Shown here: in pieces, positions 20,570-29,830 of the stretch
Layout: each line of letters starts with the position of its first letter
Position numbering within the stretch: the stretch's first letter is position 1
Origin: Micrasema longulum
Lineage: Eukaryota; Arthropoda; Insecta; Trichoptera; Brachycentridae
Length of the DNA stretch: 64,000 bases
Reading direction: 5' to 3'
NCBI GenBank assembly: GCA_022494885.1
Contig: JAGVSM010001287.1
Span: forward strand, 1-64,000
The notes under the pieces: model-generated
Told to the model about the DNA's origin: nothing
Databases searched by the model: none
What the model saw: the letters and a program-made list of their open reading frames with translations, nothing else
Translations under genes and position numbers: made by a program

Positions 20570-21330
20570 TATTTATTTATTTATTAAACACTTTATATAC
20601 AAATACAATATGTATACATAGAAGGGCGGGCATATTGCCTTAAGGCAATTTCTTCCTACCTACCTAAACCGTTCAGTTTGAGAAAATTACAAATACATGG
20701 ACATATTGAATCTTACAATTTTATACAAAAATTTTAAAAAACGATTAACAAAATAAAAATAATTAACACTATACTATGAAGAGAGGAGAGGGGATAGGAA
20801 GGAAAGAAGAAGGATAAAGGAAAAATTTAAATATTCAAATAGTGACATTGCAATCTTGACTTAAATGTAAATAAAGAAGGGGTGTCTCTAACATTAGTGG
20901 GTAGATTATTCCACAATCGAGCGGCTACTGCTGTGAAAGAGGGGCAAGAAAATTAGAGCGATGACAGGGTATTAAAAGGGTTTTCTCGTTACTAGAACGA
21001 AGAGATAGTCCGTGTTGTGAAAGAGGTTGGAAGAGCTCTCTCGAGCTCTTCCAACCTCTATCTGAGAAGATAAACAGGCAAAGTGGGATTCTTTAATATA
21101 TTGTGAAGAAGTGATAGAATGTGAATGTTTCTTCCATGCCTGATACTGAGCCAGTGTAGTTGTTAGCGATACTCGATTATGTGGTCAAATTTACGAAGAT
21201 CAAAGATATTACGTATACAAATATTCTGCAATCGTTCTAATTTATCAAGTAATTCAGAGTTAGCATCTGGAAAACATACATCCGCATAGTCAAGTAGTGG
21301 AGGAAGTAAGCTCTGAACTCATGTTTGCTT
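20570..21330 (-). pseudogene. LINE reverse transcriptase C-terminal third and 3' UTR
   Basis: The minus strand reads LLDYADVCFPDANSELLDKL, then ERLQNICIRNIFDLRKFDHI, a Y..QLHWL block and FTAVAARLWNNLP. This is the standard end of CR1/Rex-type reverse transcriptases (RLQN..R.I...R..DHI....QL.WL...R......AARLWN.LP). The 3' end reads GGTAGGAAGAAATTGCCTTA then AGGCAATATGCCCGCC, then TAAATAAATAAA. Several frame breaks, one at the hairpin at 21023-21058. Related 3' end at 43300. Confidence 0.7.
21023..21058. repeat. Perfect 16-bp hairpin
   Basis: GAGGTTGGAAGAGCTC, a 4-base TCTC loop, and the exact inverse GAGCTCTTCCAACCTC. It interrupts the reverse transcriptase frame of the surrounding LINE. Confidence 0.9.
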
Positions 21331-21829
21331 AACATTAATATCGTGTGATGTTATAACATATTTTTATTTGACTTAAATTATTTAAAAAATAAACGAGAGA
21401 TGTTCGTTACTTTTCGAATAGTTAATGTGCTTTGACATTTTGAGAAAGTTCTTTTAATCTTTGATCAAAAAACTAGAGTACAAAACCAGAGGGTAATAAT
21501 TTATAATAACAAATTTAAACTTCAAAGTATAAAATTATTTATGCGAACGGGAGAAATACCGTTAATAAATGAACAGATATGTAACTTATGCACTTTGTTT
21601 TTAAGGCTGTAGTCTAAAACGTAAGAAAATCCAACGATTTTGCCAAATAAATAAATACAATAATCATAAGATAAATTTTTTTTTTTTAGGTATTTCTAAT
21701 AAAATACATACTTAAAACATTCATTATTTTTCTATGGGTTCAGTGCTATGCAAGCTCCTGACGTCACTGTGACCTATGAAGATCTATTTTGAAGGGTCAC
21801 CGTGAATAGTTCTCACCCTCCAAGCCCAG
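21331..21829. other. AT-rich spacer, nothing recognised
   Basis: No motif. 21760-21800 holds GACGTCACTGTGACC. Confidence 0.35.
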
Positions 21830-21975
21830 GTGTATAAAGAGCCTGGCTACTAAACGTGGACAAGACGCTGTCACCGAGAGAATAGACACCGGGTCGTTCG
21901 CGAACTAAACACCGCTACTGACTACTGTCTGGAAGACGAGCGTTCTAATTTTGCTAAATCTCCCCCTCTAAGCCC
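21830..21975 (-). mobile_element. Host LINE (ARYFADLGL family), 3' side of nested locus
   Basis: Matches 51200-51265 (AAAGAGCCTGGCTACT, GGAAGACGAGCGTT, TTTTGCTAAATCTCCCCCTC then AAGCCC). At 51265 the sequence continues directly into CAGATCCG, while here a MITE and a second LINE intervene. Confidence 0.6.
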
Positions 21976-22233
21976 TGGGCCGCGATTATGAACGGATATC
22001 TTCATCGGTATATAGACTGAGACGGTATAAACTAATATCGATATTTATATTGTGTATATTTGTATAAAATTCAAAGTATCTTTGTATAAAATTCAAAGTA
22101 TCTTTGTCCGTAACCGATAGTAGAAAAACATAGAAAAAAAAAAGTAAATATATTTTATTTTTTATTCTGAAAACTTAATTTTACTTTGTAGATATAATTG
22201 AAGATAAATTTAAATTTCCCATTAGAAAACGTA
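21976..22233. mobile_element. MITE (GGGCC..ATTATG family) nested in a LINE
   Basis: Left end GGGCCGCGATTATGAACGGA then TATCTTCATCGGTATATA; right end inverted GTACGTTTTCTAATGGGAAA then TTTAAATTTATCTTC. Comparison with 51200-51480 shows it sits between AAGCCC and CAGATCC. A CCC or CCCA target duplication is possible. It also carries a 27-base tandem duplication (TTTGTATAAAATTCAAAGTA, CT) at 22060-22105. Confidence 0.65.
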
Positions 22234-22249
22234 CCCAGATCCGAAAAGT

Positions 22250-22965
22250 ATTTTTTTATTAACGGACATTGTTCATGTATACAATTTAAAAGGTTTAAAT
22301 ATTACAATAAAAGAATAGTTTAAAACATTTAAAAAAAGAAAAGAAGCATTGGCAAACATAAGGGACATCAAGACAAGATCTGGACTATTTATTTAGTGCT
22401 CGTTTAAATCGTTGTAAACTTAAACCAAAAGAGTCCAGATCTCGTCTTGAGTTAACAATACGACAAAGACGGGTCATTGGAGAATTAAGGCCATAGATTG
22501 TTCTATGCTGATCGATGAACAGTATTTCATTGTTTCTCAAGCTACGAGTCGGAATATTGAATTTTACTTGTCCCAGTAATGATGGAACATCGATTTTACC
22601 ATTTAGTATGCCGAACATATATATGGAGTCAATATTAGTTTTACGTTTTTGTAGACTAGAAATATTTAACATTGACTCTATATCAGCATAAGAATAATTA
22701 CCTTTCTCTAGTCTAAGCATCCACGCTACTTTTCGAAGCAAGCGATGTTGGACTGATTCAATGTGACTTATGCGATTGACATAGAATGGAGACCAGATCA
22801 CGGAGGCATAAAGAGTTTTGGTTGTACGGACATTAGTAAAATCAGAGGATATTCTGTTAATAAATTTTAGTGATTTATTTACTGTATTATCTATATGCTC
22901 GTTGTATGTCAGTTTATAGTGCAAAACAACTCCTAAAACTCTGATGGACTAAACTACATAAATTT
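22250..22965 (-). pseudogene. CR1-like LINE, long C-terminal ORF fragment
   Basis: The minus frame 22924-22385 gives 179 residues ending at a natural stop. Blocks: LTYNEHIDNTVNKSLKFINR, TLYASVIWSPFYVNRISHIE, SVQHRLLRKVAW, IDSIYMFGILNGKIDVPSLL and LDSFGLSLQRFKRALNK. This is the thumb and C-terminal region after the catalytic YADD (SVIWSP...IE..Q.R.LR, R....D....Y.ILNG.ID.P.LL). The catalytic part and endonuclease are absent. It is inserted in another LINE. A related end is at 62815-63090. Confidence 0.8.
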
Positions 22966-23085
22966 TGGAGTTAAGGGCTATTAGGTAGGGGGCGAGCTCT
23001 TTAACATCCTCAGATTTAACCGGTAGTCCCCGAGGAAAAGGCTCCTTTTATAATGTAAAGCATCACATTCATATAGGATGTGTAT
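22966..23085 (-). mobile_element. Host LINE (ARYFADLGL family), 5' side of nested locus
   Basis: Matches 51280-51400 (GGGCTATTAGGTAGGGGGC, GAGCTCTTTAACATCCTCAG, CCGAGGAAAAGGCTCC). Encodes the same C-terminal region, LIARY...EDVKELAP, on the minus strand. Confidence 0.6.
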
Positions 23086-23753
23086 TATGTATAAGTGTAC
23101 TTTAAAGATTGACATATATGACTAAAATATAACTGCTTTTTGACCGGCACATTACGCCTTTTGAAATTTAGAGTAAACTTTTATACATTGGTACTCATAT
23201 TAAGCCAATGTATTTGAGTAAAAATTGATATCTTCTTAAATAAAATAAATAAAAATATATACGCTGGCGTACATTTATTAACATTATGTCTTGATATGTT
23301 TGTTTACGCAACAGTTTCTATTTACGTTTAGGTTCTATGTATTTTACGAGCGTAGTATTGATTTTCACGAGCTTATACTGGTCCATTTAGTCAGTCTTTT
23401 TATTAAAGAGGCCACCGAAGCAGTTTTAACCCTCATCCATCATATTTATGTAATCCTGGCAGAAAATTTTGTCATGTAGGGCTTTTCTGGATATTTTCTT
23501 TCCACTATTTCCGCAGTTCCTCCACTAATTTTGCAATTGGGGAAACATATTAAGTTTCGATAAACATAAACAATATTTTTAAACTGAGATGTTCTTCTGA
23601 ACAGTCCAGTTCATTTCGCTGCTATTTATTTATTAATTTATTTATATTTATTTATTTATTTCACAGTTTTAAAATGTACAGAGGTTCTTTGTTTTAGGTC
23701 CCGGCTGAAATTCCTGTGTTTAGGAAGGACTTTCTTTCTACATGTATTTATTT
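23086..23753. other. AT-rich spacer, nothing recognised
   Basis: The frame 23291-23479 shows no motif. The (TTTA)n-rich run at 23620-23670 may be a LINE tail. Confidence 0.35.
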
Positions 23754-24430
23754 CTACTACTACTACTACTACCATCACGCCATTTCCCCGTCGGGGTAGG
23801 CAGAGAGAATGAACCGTCACACACGTCTATCCTGGCATACAATCCTAGCCTCTTCCACATTCATACATCTTGTCATACATGCCCTTCGGTTCTGTCTGAT
23901 TTTCACATGACCAGACTTGAGAATTTGGTTTTTCTGATCATGCCACGTCTTCCTTGGTCGTCCTCATCTAACGTTGCCGTTCATTTTCGCCATATATACT
24001 TGTTTTACCATTCTTTCGTCATCCATTCGTTTTTCGTGACCAAACCATCTCAGAGACCCTTTCTTAATCTTATCAATTATACTTGTCTTAGATTTACACC
24101 CTCGCCTGATTTCATCATTCGTAACCCTGTCATACATTGATTTCCCACACATTCGTCTAAGAGATCGCATTTCAACCGCGTTCACTCGGCTTTCATCCTT
24201 CCTCTGCCAGTTCCATGTTTCACTTCCATACATAAGTGTTGGGACTAAAACTCCATTGTGCACTGCCAGTTTAGCATCGATTGACATATTTTTATTAGAA
24301 ATTACTGTGCTTAGTGCTCCGTTCATTTTTTTGCCCGCATTCACTCTTCTTTCAACATCTTTTTCTACTCTTCCATCTCTTGAAAACATGCTTCCCAGGA
24401 ACACAAATTCTTCCACTTGCTGGAGACATT
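23754..24430 (-). pseudogene. RTE-type LINE C-terminus, copy 2
   Basis: The minus frame reads QQVEEFVFLGSMFSRDGRVE, NAGKKMNGALSTVISNKNMS, AVHNGVLVPTLMYGSETWNW, NAVEMRSLRRMCGKSM and LRWFGHEKRMDD. It then shifts frame near 23975 before the GRPRKTWHDQ and MTRCMNVEEA region. The 3' end is GGCGTGATGG plus (TAG)n. The order thumb, GSETW, VEMR.LR..CG, RWFGH, RCMNVEEA is that of RTE-like elements of insects. The catalytic domain is absent. Confidence 0.8.
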
Positions 24431-24734
24431 TTTTCATTTCATTAAATGATGCTAAAAATTTTTTAATAATAATATCGAAAAATTCGAAATAAATATAAAT
24501 TAGAAAACTTAAAGGAAATAAAAAAAATTGAATCATAAATTCAAATAAGAAAATAAACCAGTATCAATTAGAAAAAAAAATGAATGCAAATTAAAAAACA
24601 TACCGTAATACGTTAAAGTATTCTTAACTTTACTTTGATATATTTATGTTTAGAACATAAGAAAACATATTAGAAAACATACTGCTAATAATAAAAATTG
24701 AAGCATAAATATAAATGAGAAAATATACACTTTT

Positions 24735-24877
24735 TGAGTTTGTCTAAATGTTTGTAGACAAAAGACTGGATTTTACCCCCTCGGGAGTCGTTAAGATAAC
24801 AAATTACCAGGCATTGACAGGTCATAAGACTTCCATATTCCCTTCTTTAAGGTATTCTCCATCCCTGTTGTAATTTG
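24735..24877. repeat. 390-bp family, short foldback copy
   Basis: 24735-24807 is A orientation (TTTGTCTAAATGTTTGTAGA, CCCCTCGGGAGTCGTT); 24808-24877 is B orientation (GGCATTGACAGGTCATAAG, CTTCCATATTCCC, AAGGTATTCTCCATCCCTGT). The two halves meet with no spacer, as at 45370 and 60710. Confidence 0.75.
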
Positions 24878-25084
24878 ATAGAAAATATACCATTAGGAAT
24901 TGAAATATGAAACATAAATATGAATTAGGAAATATACTGATAGTAAAAAAAATTGAAGCACAAATATAAATTAGAAAATATACCATTTATAATTAAAAGA
25001 ATAAATGTAAATGCTAATAATAATAAAAAAAATAAAAAAATATAAATTACAAAACATAAAAAGAATTTATAAATAGAAATAATA

Positions 25085-25345
25085 TTTACAGGCCCCGATA
25101 CAGTAGATGTTTTTTTTAAAGTGTTGCATAAACTAAAAAAATGGGATCTTAAGCATTCAACTAATAAATCAACATGTCTTAGGGAAAGTACAAAAATGGA
25201 AAAATATTTTTAGGCGTTAAGTTGAGGAGTCAGGTGAATCTCACCCACGTCAATAAGGTTTCAGTTCTTTACCCCGACTAAAATTAGCAGACGGAAGAAT
25301 AGAATAAATATGGATAGCAAACATAGGCAGAACGGTAAAAGTTGC
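25085..25345 (-). repeat. 390-bp family, old diverged copy (B orientation)
   Basis: Recognisable blocks: TTTTTAGGCGTT, GTGAATCTCACCCACGT, AAGGTTTCAGTTCTTTAC, GGAAGAATAGAATAAATATG and AGGCAGAACGGT. Same order as in 28560-28740. Confidence 0.55.
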
Positions 25346-25539
25346 ACGCCTTTGAGGAGGCGATTGCAATCGGAAGATACGGAAGCCAAATCTTCACTAT
25401 TATGTACGGCAGAGTGAAATATAAATTCTCCGGAGTGATTACAAATATACACTATGCTTTTGTCGCTGTGCTTGGCTTTGTTTGTAAATAACTTGGATAT
25501 TTACGTTATAATAAATAACAATCGACTATGGTGAATTGC

Positions 25540-26000
25540 AATTTTTTACATTAACCACATTTCGAATGCATCAATCCTCTTCCTCTCGCATGCACGCATT
25601 GTCCACGTTTCAGCCCCACATAGGAAAACGGAGAATACCAGGGCTTCCATCGACCGCTTTTTTGTGTTTATTGATATACCTCGATCTCGCCAAATCTTCT
25701 CCAAACGGTTCAGTTGCTTCTTTGGCCATTTGAATCCTGCGACCTATCTCAGGTCTGCAACTGCCGTTGTTGGAGATAAGCGAGCCGAGGTACACAAAGT
25801 CATCTATCAGTTCAAGGTCTTGCTTCTGTCTTGTCCTTAGGGGACTGCCAGTTCTGTCTACAATCATTAGCTTTGTCTAACTTTTATTTGTTTTCAGACC
25901 CAGAGCCTCACTCTCCAGCTCTATCCGTCTGAAGGCTTCTGCTAGCTCGGTTTCATCTTTGGCAATTAGTGCCGTGTCGTCTGCATATCATAGAAATGTA
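25540..26000 (-). pseudogene. LINE reverse transcriptase with catalytic YADD
   Basis: On the minus strand the frame reads YADDTALIAKDETELAEAFR then RIELESEALGLKTNKS, a stop, then KLMIVDRTG, LELIDDFVYLGSLISNNGSC and, after a shift, ERKRIDAFEMW. YADD is the polymerase catalytic box (25995-25984). The following blocks match insect LINEs with the ...DFVYLGS.I...G....EI.RRI...K... and KRIDAFEMWC signatures. Two stops and a frameshift make it inactive. Confidence 0.75.
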
Positions 26001-26574
26001 GCCACTTAGTATCATCCTGAAAACACGTATCGATATGTCGGAAGAGCCGACTTTGTAATACTAAGGTAGATAGAGATAGTAGAAAAGTTAGGTAAATTGT
26101 CTCGAATTTTCTGAATTTTCATCCCACGACGGTTTATTTAGAAATTTAATTATAATTGAATTAAAATTAAACAAAAATACTATAGCTTTACTGGGATTAT
26201 GGACGAAGACTTTCTAGCAGTATATTTGCTTTATTTTGTATTTATAAAGAGTTCCCAACAAAACAGTAACCTGATCACTTCGGACAAAGTTGAATGGGCG
26301 AATTAAATTGAAGGCTCTTTATTCAGGCAGTCAACTTTCTGAACTTCCCAGGGAAACGAAAATTAGAAATTCAATACTAAAGTAGAATGCCTAAGAGACA
26401 ATTAATATTTATTTAATTATGAACCAGGCTTTGAAATTGAGAAAGAAGCGTAATAAATACACATAAATATCAATAATACGCAGCGATTTTCTCAGTTACA
26501 AGTGTAAAGCTGTATTAAAATAAAAACATATCAGACAAAATAACGAAATGTGCGTGCATCAGCTAATGTCTCGA
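26001..26574. other. AT-rich spacer, nothing recognised
   Basis: No motif seen. Confidence 0.4.
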
Positions 26575-27196
26575 ACAAGTAGAGGAATTTGTGTATCTGG
26601 GAAGCATGTTTTCAAGAAATGGAAGAGTAGAAAAAGATGTTGAAAGGAGAGTGAATGCGGGAAAAAAAATGAACGAGGCACTAAGCACAGTAATTGTTAA
26701 TAAAAATATGTCAATCGAAGCTAGAAGCTTTAGTCACGACACTTATGTATGGAAGTGAAACATGGAACTGGCAGAGGAAGTATGAAAGCCGAGTGAACGC
26801 GGTTGAAATGCAATCTCTTAGACGAATGTATGGGAAATCAATGTAGGAGTTACGAATGATGAAATCAGGCGAGAGTGTAAATCTGAGTCAAGTATAATTG
26901 ATAAGATTAAGAAAAGGTGTCTGAGATGGTTTCGTCATGTAGAACAAATGGACGACAAAATAATGAAAAAACAAGTATATACGGCGAAAATGGACGGTAT
27001 CGTGAGACAAAGACGACCAAGAAAAACGTGGAATGATCAGATAAACCAAAATCTTAAGTCTGGTCATGTGAAAAGCAGACAGAACCGAAGACCATGTATG
27101 ACAAGATGTATGAATGTGGAAGAGGCTAGGAATGTAGGACCATTTTCTCTGCCTACACCTACGGGAAAATTGCGTGATGGTAGGAGTAGTAGTTGA
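26575..27196 (+). pseudogene. RTE-type LINE C-terminus, copy 3
   Basis: Starts in VEEFVYLGSMFSRNGRVEKD, continues through SETWNWQR, VEMQSLRRM and CLRWF.HVEQMDDKIMKKQV, and ends RQNRRPCMTRCMNVEEARNV, then GKLRDG. The 3' end is GCGTGATGGTAGGAGTAGTAG. Several frameshifts. It is about 90% like copies 2 and 4 by eye. Confidence 0.8.
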
Positions 27197-27249
27197 AGTA
27201 GCTAATTCTCAACTAACATGTGTAAATAAATGTGAAATCCTTAGTCTGG

Positions 27250-27740
27250 TTTTGATAACTAATAAGAATAACAATGAAAACATTTACATTTTGTATGACA
27301 ATTATATTAAAGAGTTTAAAACAATTATAATAGCAGGACGTGTGACCGACAAGGAAGGCAAAACCTTAATGAATCGAGCCGGCCGCATCGCGCCGCTTAA
27401 ACATACATAATGTGACTTGCTCTTCGAAGAATTCAGAGTGCTTAATATTATTCAACAGAATAAATTGAGGACGGTAGTGGTTACAAACATAAATAAAGAC
27501 AAATACCCAAGCGTCAATCACAACCATAATACAAGATACTCCAATAGGGACCTCATACTAAGTGAAGGGGTCAACACTGTTCTGGCATCGAGGCAACACT
27601 ATTATGATGGTAAGAAGGTCCATATTTTTTTGCCGGAATTGAGGAAAAGCTGGCGTATTGTCAAGTTGAGGAAGGTATTAAGTTTAGAAAAAACGTTCCC
27701 CAATAGGGAAATATCACTTTTTTCAAATATTTTTGAGTGA
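27250..27740 (+). pseudogene. LINE ORF end (NHNHNTRY motif)
   Basis: The frame 27417-27740 (107 residues) contains VNHNHNTRYSNRDLILSEG, a version of the HNHNTR motif near the end of CR1/Jockey-like reverse transcriptases. It is followed by SRQHYYDGKKVHIFLPE, which stands where YxGxxxYNxLP is expected, and a natural stop. The earlier frame 27174-27410 may be its upstream continuation. Confidence 0.6.
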
Positions 27741-27799
27741 TCATGGCTTAGGAAATATTGTCCAGTACAAAAAAAAAAGTTACTTATTAGTAGCATAAA

Positions 27800-28200
27800 A
27801 CAATTAGTTTGTAATTTTGAATTCCCGCAAAAACGGCCATTCCACTGGCCACGCCCCTAATACGTAACGATTCATGTCTATTTTTTCCTGACAATTCAAA
27901 TTGTTAAGAATATTGTCTTAAATCTTGACGTCACAACTATCGAGGCCAAACATGTCGCGTTTTTTTAAGGACGCATTAGAAACAATATTTCTTAAATTTA
28001 TATATAAAAACATTTCTCCACAATATCCATATTGATTTTAAAAATACGATTAACCTAAATCCATTTCATATATTATATTCAAAGAATACAGACTATCTAT
28101 AAAGACAATTTAGTGACATATTAGTCTATAAATACTATGGTTTTATTAAATCTGTTAAAGACATCTCAAATTTATCTCCGGCGTAACCTTTAACATTTAC
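27800..28200 (+). repeat. Dispersed repeat X, copy 2
   Basis: Landmarks CCACGCCCCTAATACGTAAC, CTTGACGTCACAACTATCGA, GGCCAAACATGTCGCG and AATATCCATATTGATTTT match 6670-6975 (inverted) and 57430-57720. The last 120 bases (AAGAATACAGACTATCTATA ... CAAATTTATCTCC) recur at 32175-32310. Confidence 0.65.
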
Positions 28201-28344
28201 TATTATTTATTTATTTATTTTTTTACATATTTATTACAACAATTTACAATGAATTATTTATACACAACATTTTAATTAAGTAGTAAAAGTAAACAGATAT
28301 TTTATTTTTTTATACATCTACAACCTGTATCTTTACCCACTTTA
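28201..28344. other. AT-rich spacer
   Basis: Contains (TTTA)n and low-complexity T runs; nothing else seen. Confidence 0.4.
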
Positions 28345-28850
28345 ACACACCTTTCGGCCACTTAAACCAGCCATTGACAAGTCATAAGCCCTGTAGATTC
28401 CTGGACTTCTATATTACCTTCTCTTAAATGTTCTTCATCTCTGTTGAAATGTGTTAATATAAACAGCTCCCCAGGGAGTTGAATCCAGTCCTTGTCTACA
28501 AAAATTTGGACAAACCCAAAATATTGTTGATAAATTACCTGGTCCATGAAAAAGTATAGAAATTGAAAAAATAATATTTTCAGGCGTTGCCTAGTATGTA
28601 GGTGAAATAATTCAATTAGTTGAATCTCACCTGCATAAATAAAGGTTTCAGCCTTTTAACTTCACAAACATCAACAGATGAAAGAATTGAAGGAATATAG
28701 ATGTTCAAATATAAGCAGAATGGTGAATGTTACACAGTGTGTAAAGTGGCCACTTAAACCAGCCATTGACAGGTCATAAGCCCTGTAGATACCTGGACTT
28801 CTATATTACCTTTTCTTAAATGTTTTTCATCTCTGTTGTAATATGTTAAT
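28345..28850 (-). repeat. 390-bp family, head-to-tail pair (B orientation)
   Basis: The phrase GGCCACTTAAACCAGCCATT starts at about 28356 and again at about 28747, giving a unit of 391 bases. One full unit and the first 100 bases of the next are present. The order of blocks is GGCCACTTAAACCAGCC, CATAAGCCCTGTAGAT, CTTCTATATTACCTT, CATCTCTGTTG, GGGAGTTGAATCCAGTCCTT, TTTGGACAAAC, TTTTCAGGCGTTGCCTAGTA, AATCTCACCTGCATAAATAA and GGTGAATGTTACACAGTGTG. Confidence 0.85.
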
Positions 28851-29140
28851 GAATTATTGTTGGGTGCGATTTTTTTAGTAATAAATATAAGTATTCAAGG
28901 AAACAAAGAGAGAGAGAAGGAAGGAGGAAATACAACTATACCATGTCTTCTCCCTTTTATGTACTTTTAATTTAATTTTTATAATATTTTTGTATGTATT
29001 TTTTTCTCTTCTCCTGTAAATCATAATAAATTATTGTGAAATCTGTAATTGGTCTTACTATTTTAAATCGTTTTCTTTTACCTCGAATTTGATAAAAAAA
29101 CTGTGTGATTTCCATAATAAATAAATAAATATGTTTTTAT
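28851..29140 (+). repeat. Dispersed repeat Y, copy 1
   Basis: Matches 33160-33445 in the same orientation: ATTATTGTTGG, TTTTTAGTAATAAATATAA, ACCATGTCTTCTCCCTTTTA then TGTACTTTT, and ATCATAATAAATT. No frame or terminal repeats recognised. Both copies follow directly after another transposon. Confidence 0.6.
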
Positions 29141-29419
29141 CGGTATCGTAGTTTGTGATATTTACATATTGTTTAGAAAAATTGTCATTTAAAGCATTTG
29201 TAGCTTTGAAACCGGACGGTAGAAAAAATGAAAAATAATTGGTTAAAAACAGTGTTGCTATATTTTTTATTATTATGAATAGTAACAAAGTTAGCGCATC
29301 AAATATAAATGTAAGATTCATTCGTTTGTAATACACATAGCGAGAATTTAAAACAATAAAACTTATTAAATCGTTGTCGCAAACAAGGTTTTGTGTAATT
29401 CCGTACATAAATAAGAAGT
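29141..29419. other. AT-rich spacer
   Basis: Nothing recognised. Confidence 0.35.
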
Positions 29420-29830
29420 TCAGAGTTCCGCCAGCTCGGTGGAGATGGGGCTGAGGGGTGGGAGTCGATCGATAGGAGAAAACTCCGCCGAAACATAAAG
29501 TTTATTTTCGGTCGCACAGCTAACTCTCAAAAATCCATTAGCAAAGGAAAAACACGACAAGTCGAGAAGTGTGGAAAGCAACAAAACCCTGCAGATGGGC
29601 AGGATAGACGAAAAGGGAAAACTCGAGTCGAGGATGTCTTTCTTCGGTAGCAAGAGTACTCGAATAGCAGGAAACCAGGAAATTCTGGATTGGACATATC
29701 CAAGTCCGATTCAATACTCGACTGCGGAAAATCGTCAGGAGTTTGAAACCCGGTGGAAGCGATCGAAAACATTTAGTGTTTTATTTATTTACTTACTGTC
29801 AAGTGTAAAATTTATTTCACACTGAAAGTG
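29420..29830 (+). other. GC-richer island with an unassigned 84-residue frame
   Basis: The plus frame 29571-29825 starts MESNKTLQMGRIDEKGKLES and ends in a hydrophobic stretch (FSVLFIYLLSSVKFI). Composition is clearly less AT-rich than the flanks, and three frames are open on the opposite strand. I do not recognise a domain. It might be a first exon, an LTR, or a transposon piece. Confidence 0.25.

Noticed and set aside
23742..24492. Plus-strand frames of 132 and 78 residues
   Set aside because: Antisense shadows of the minus-strand RTE copy.
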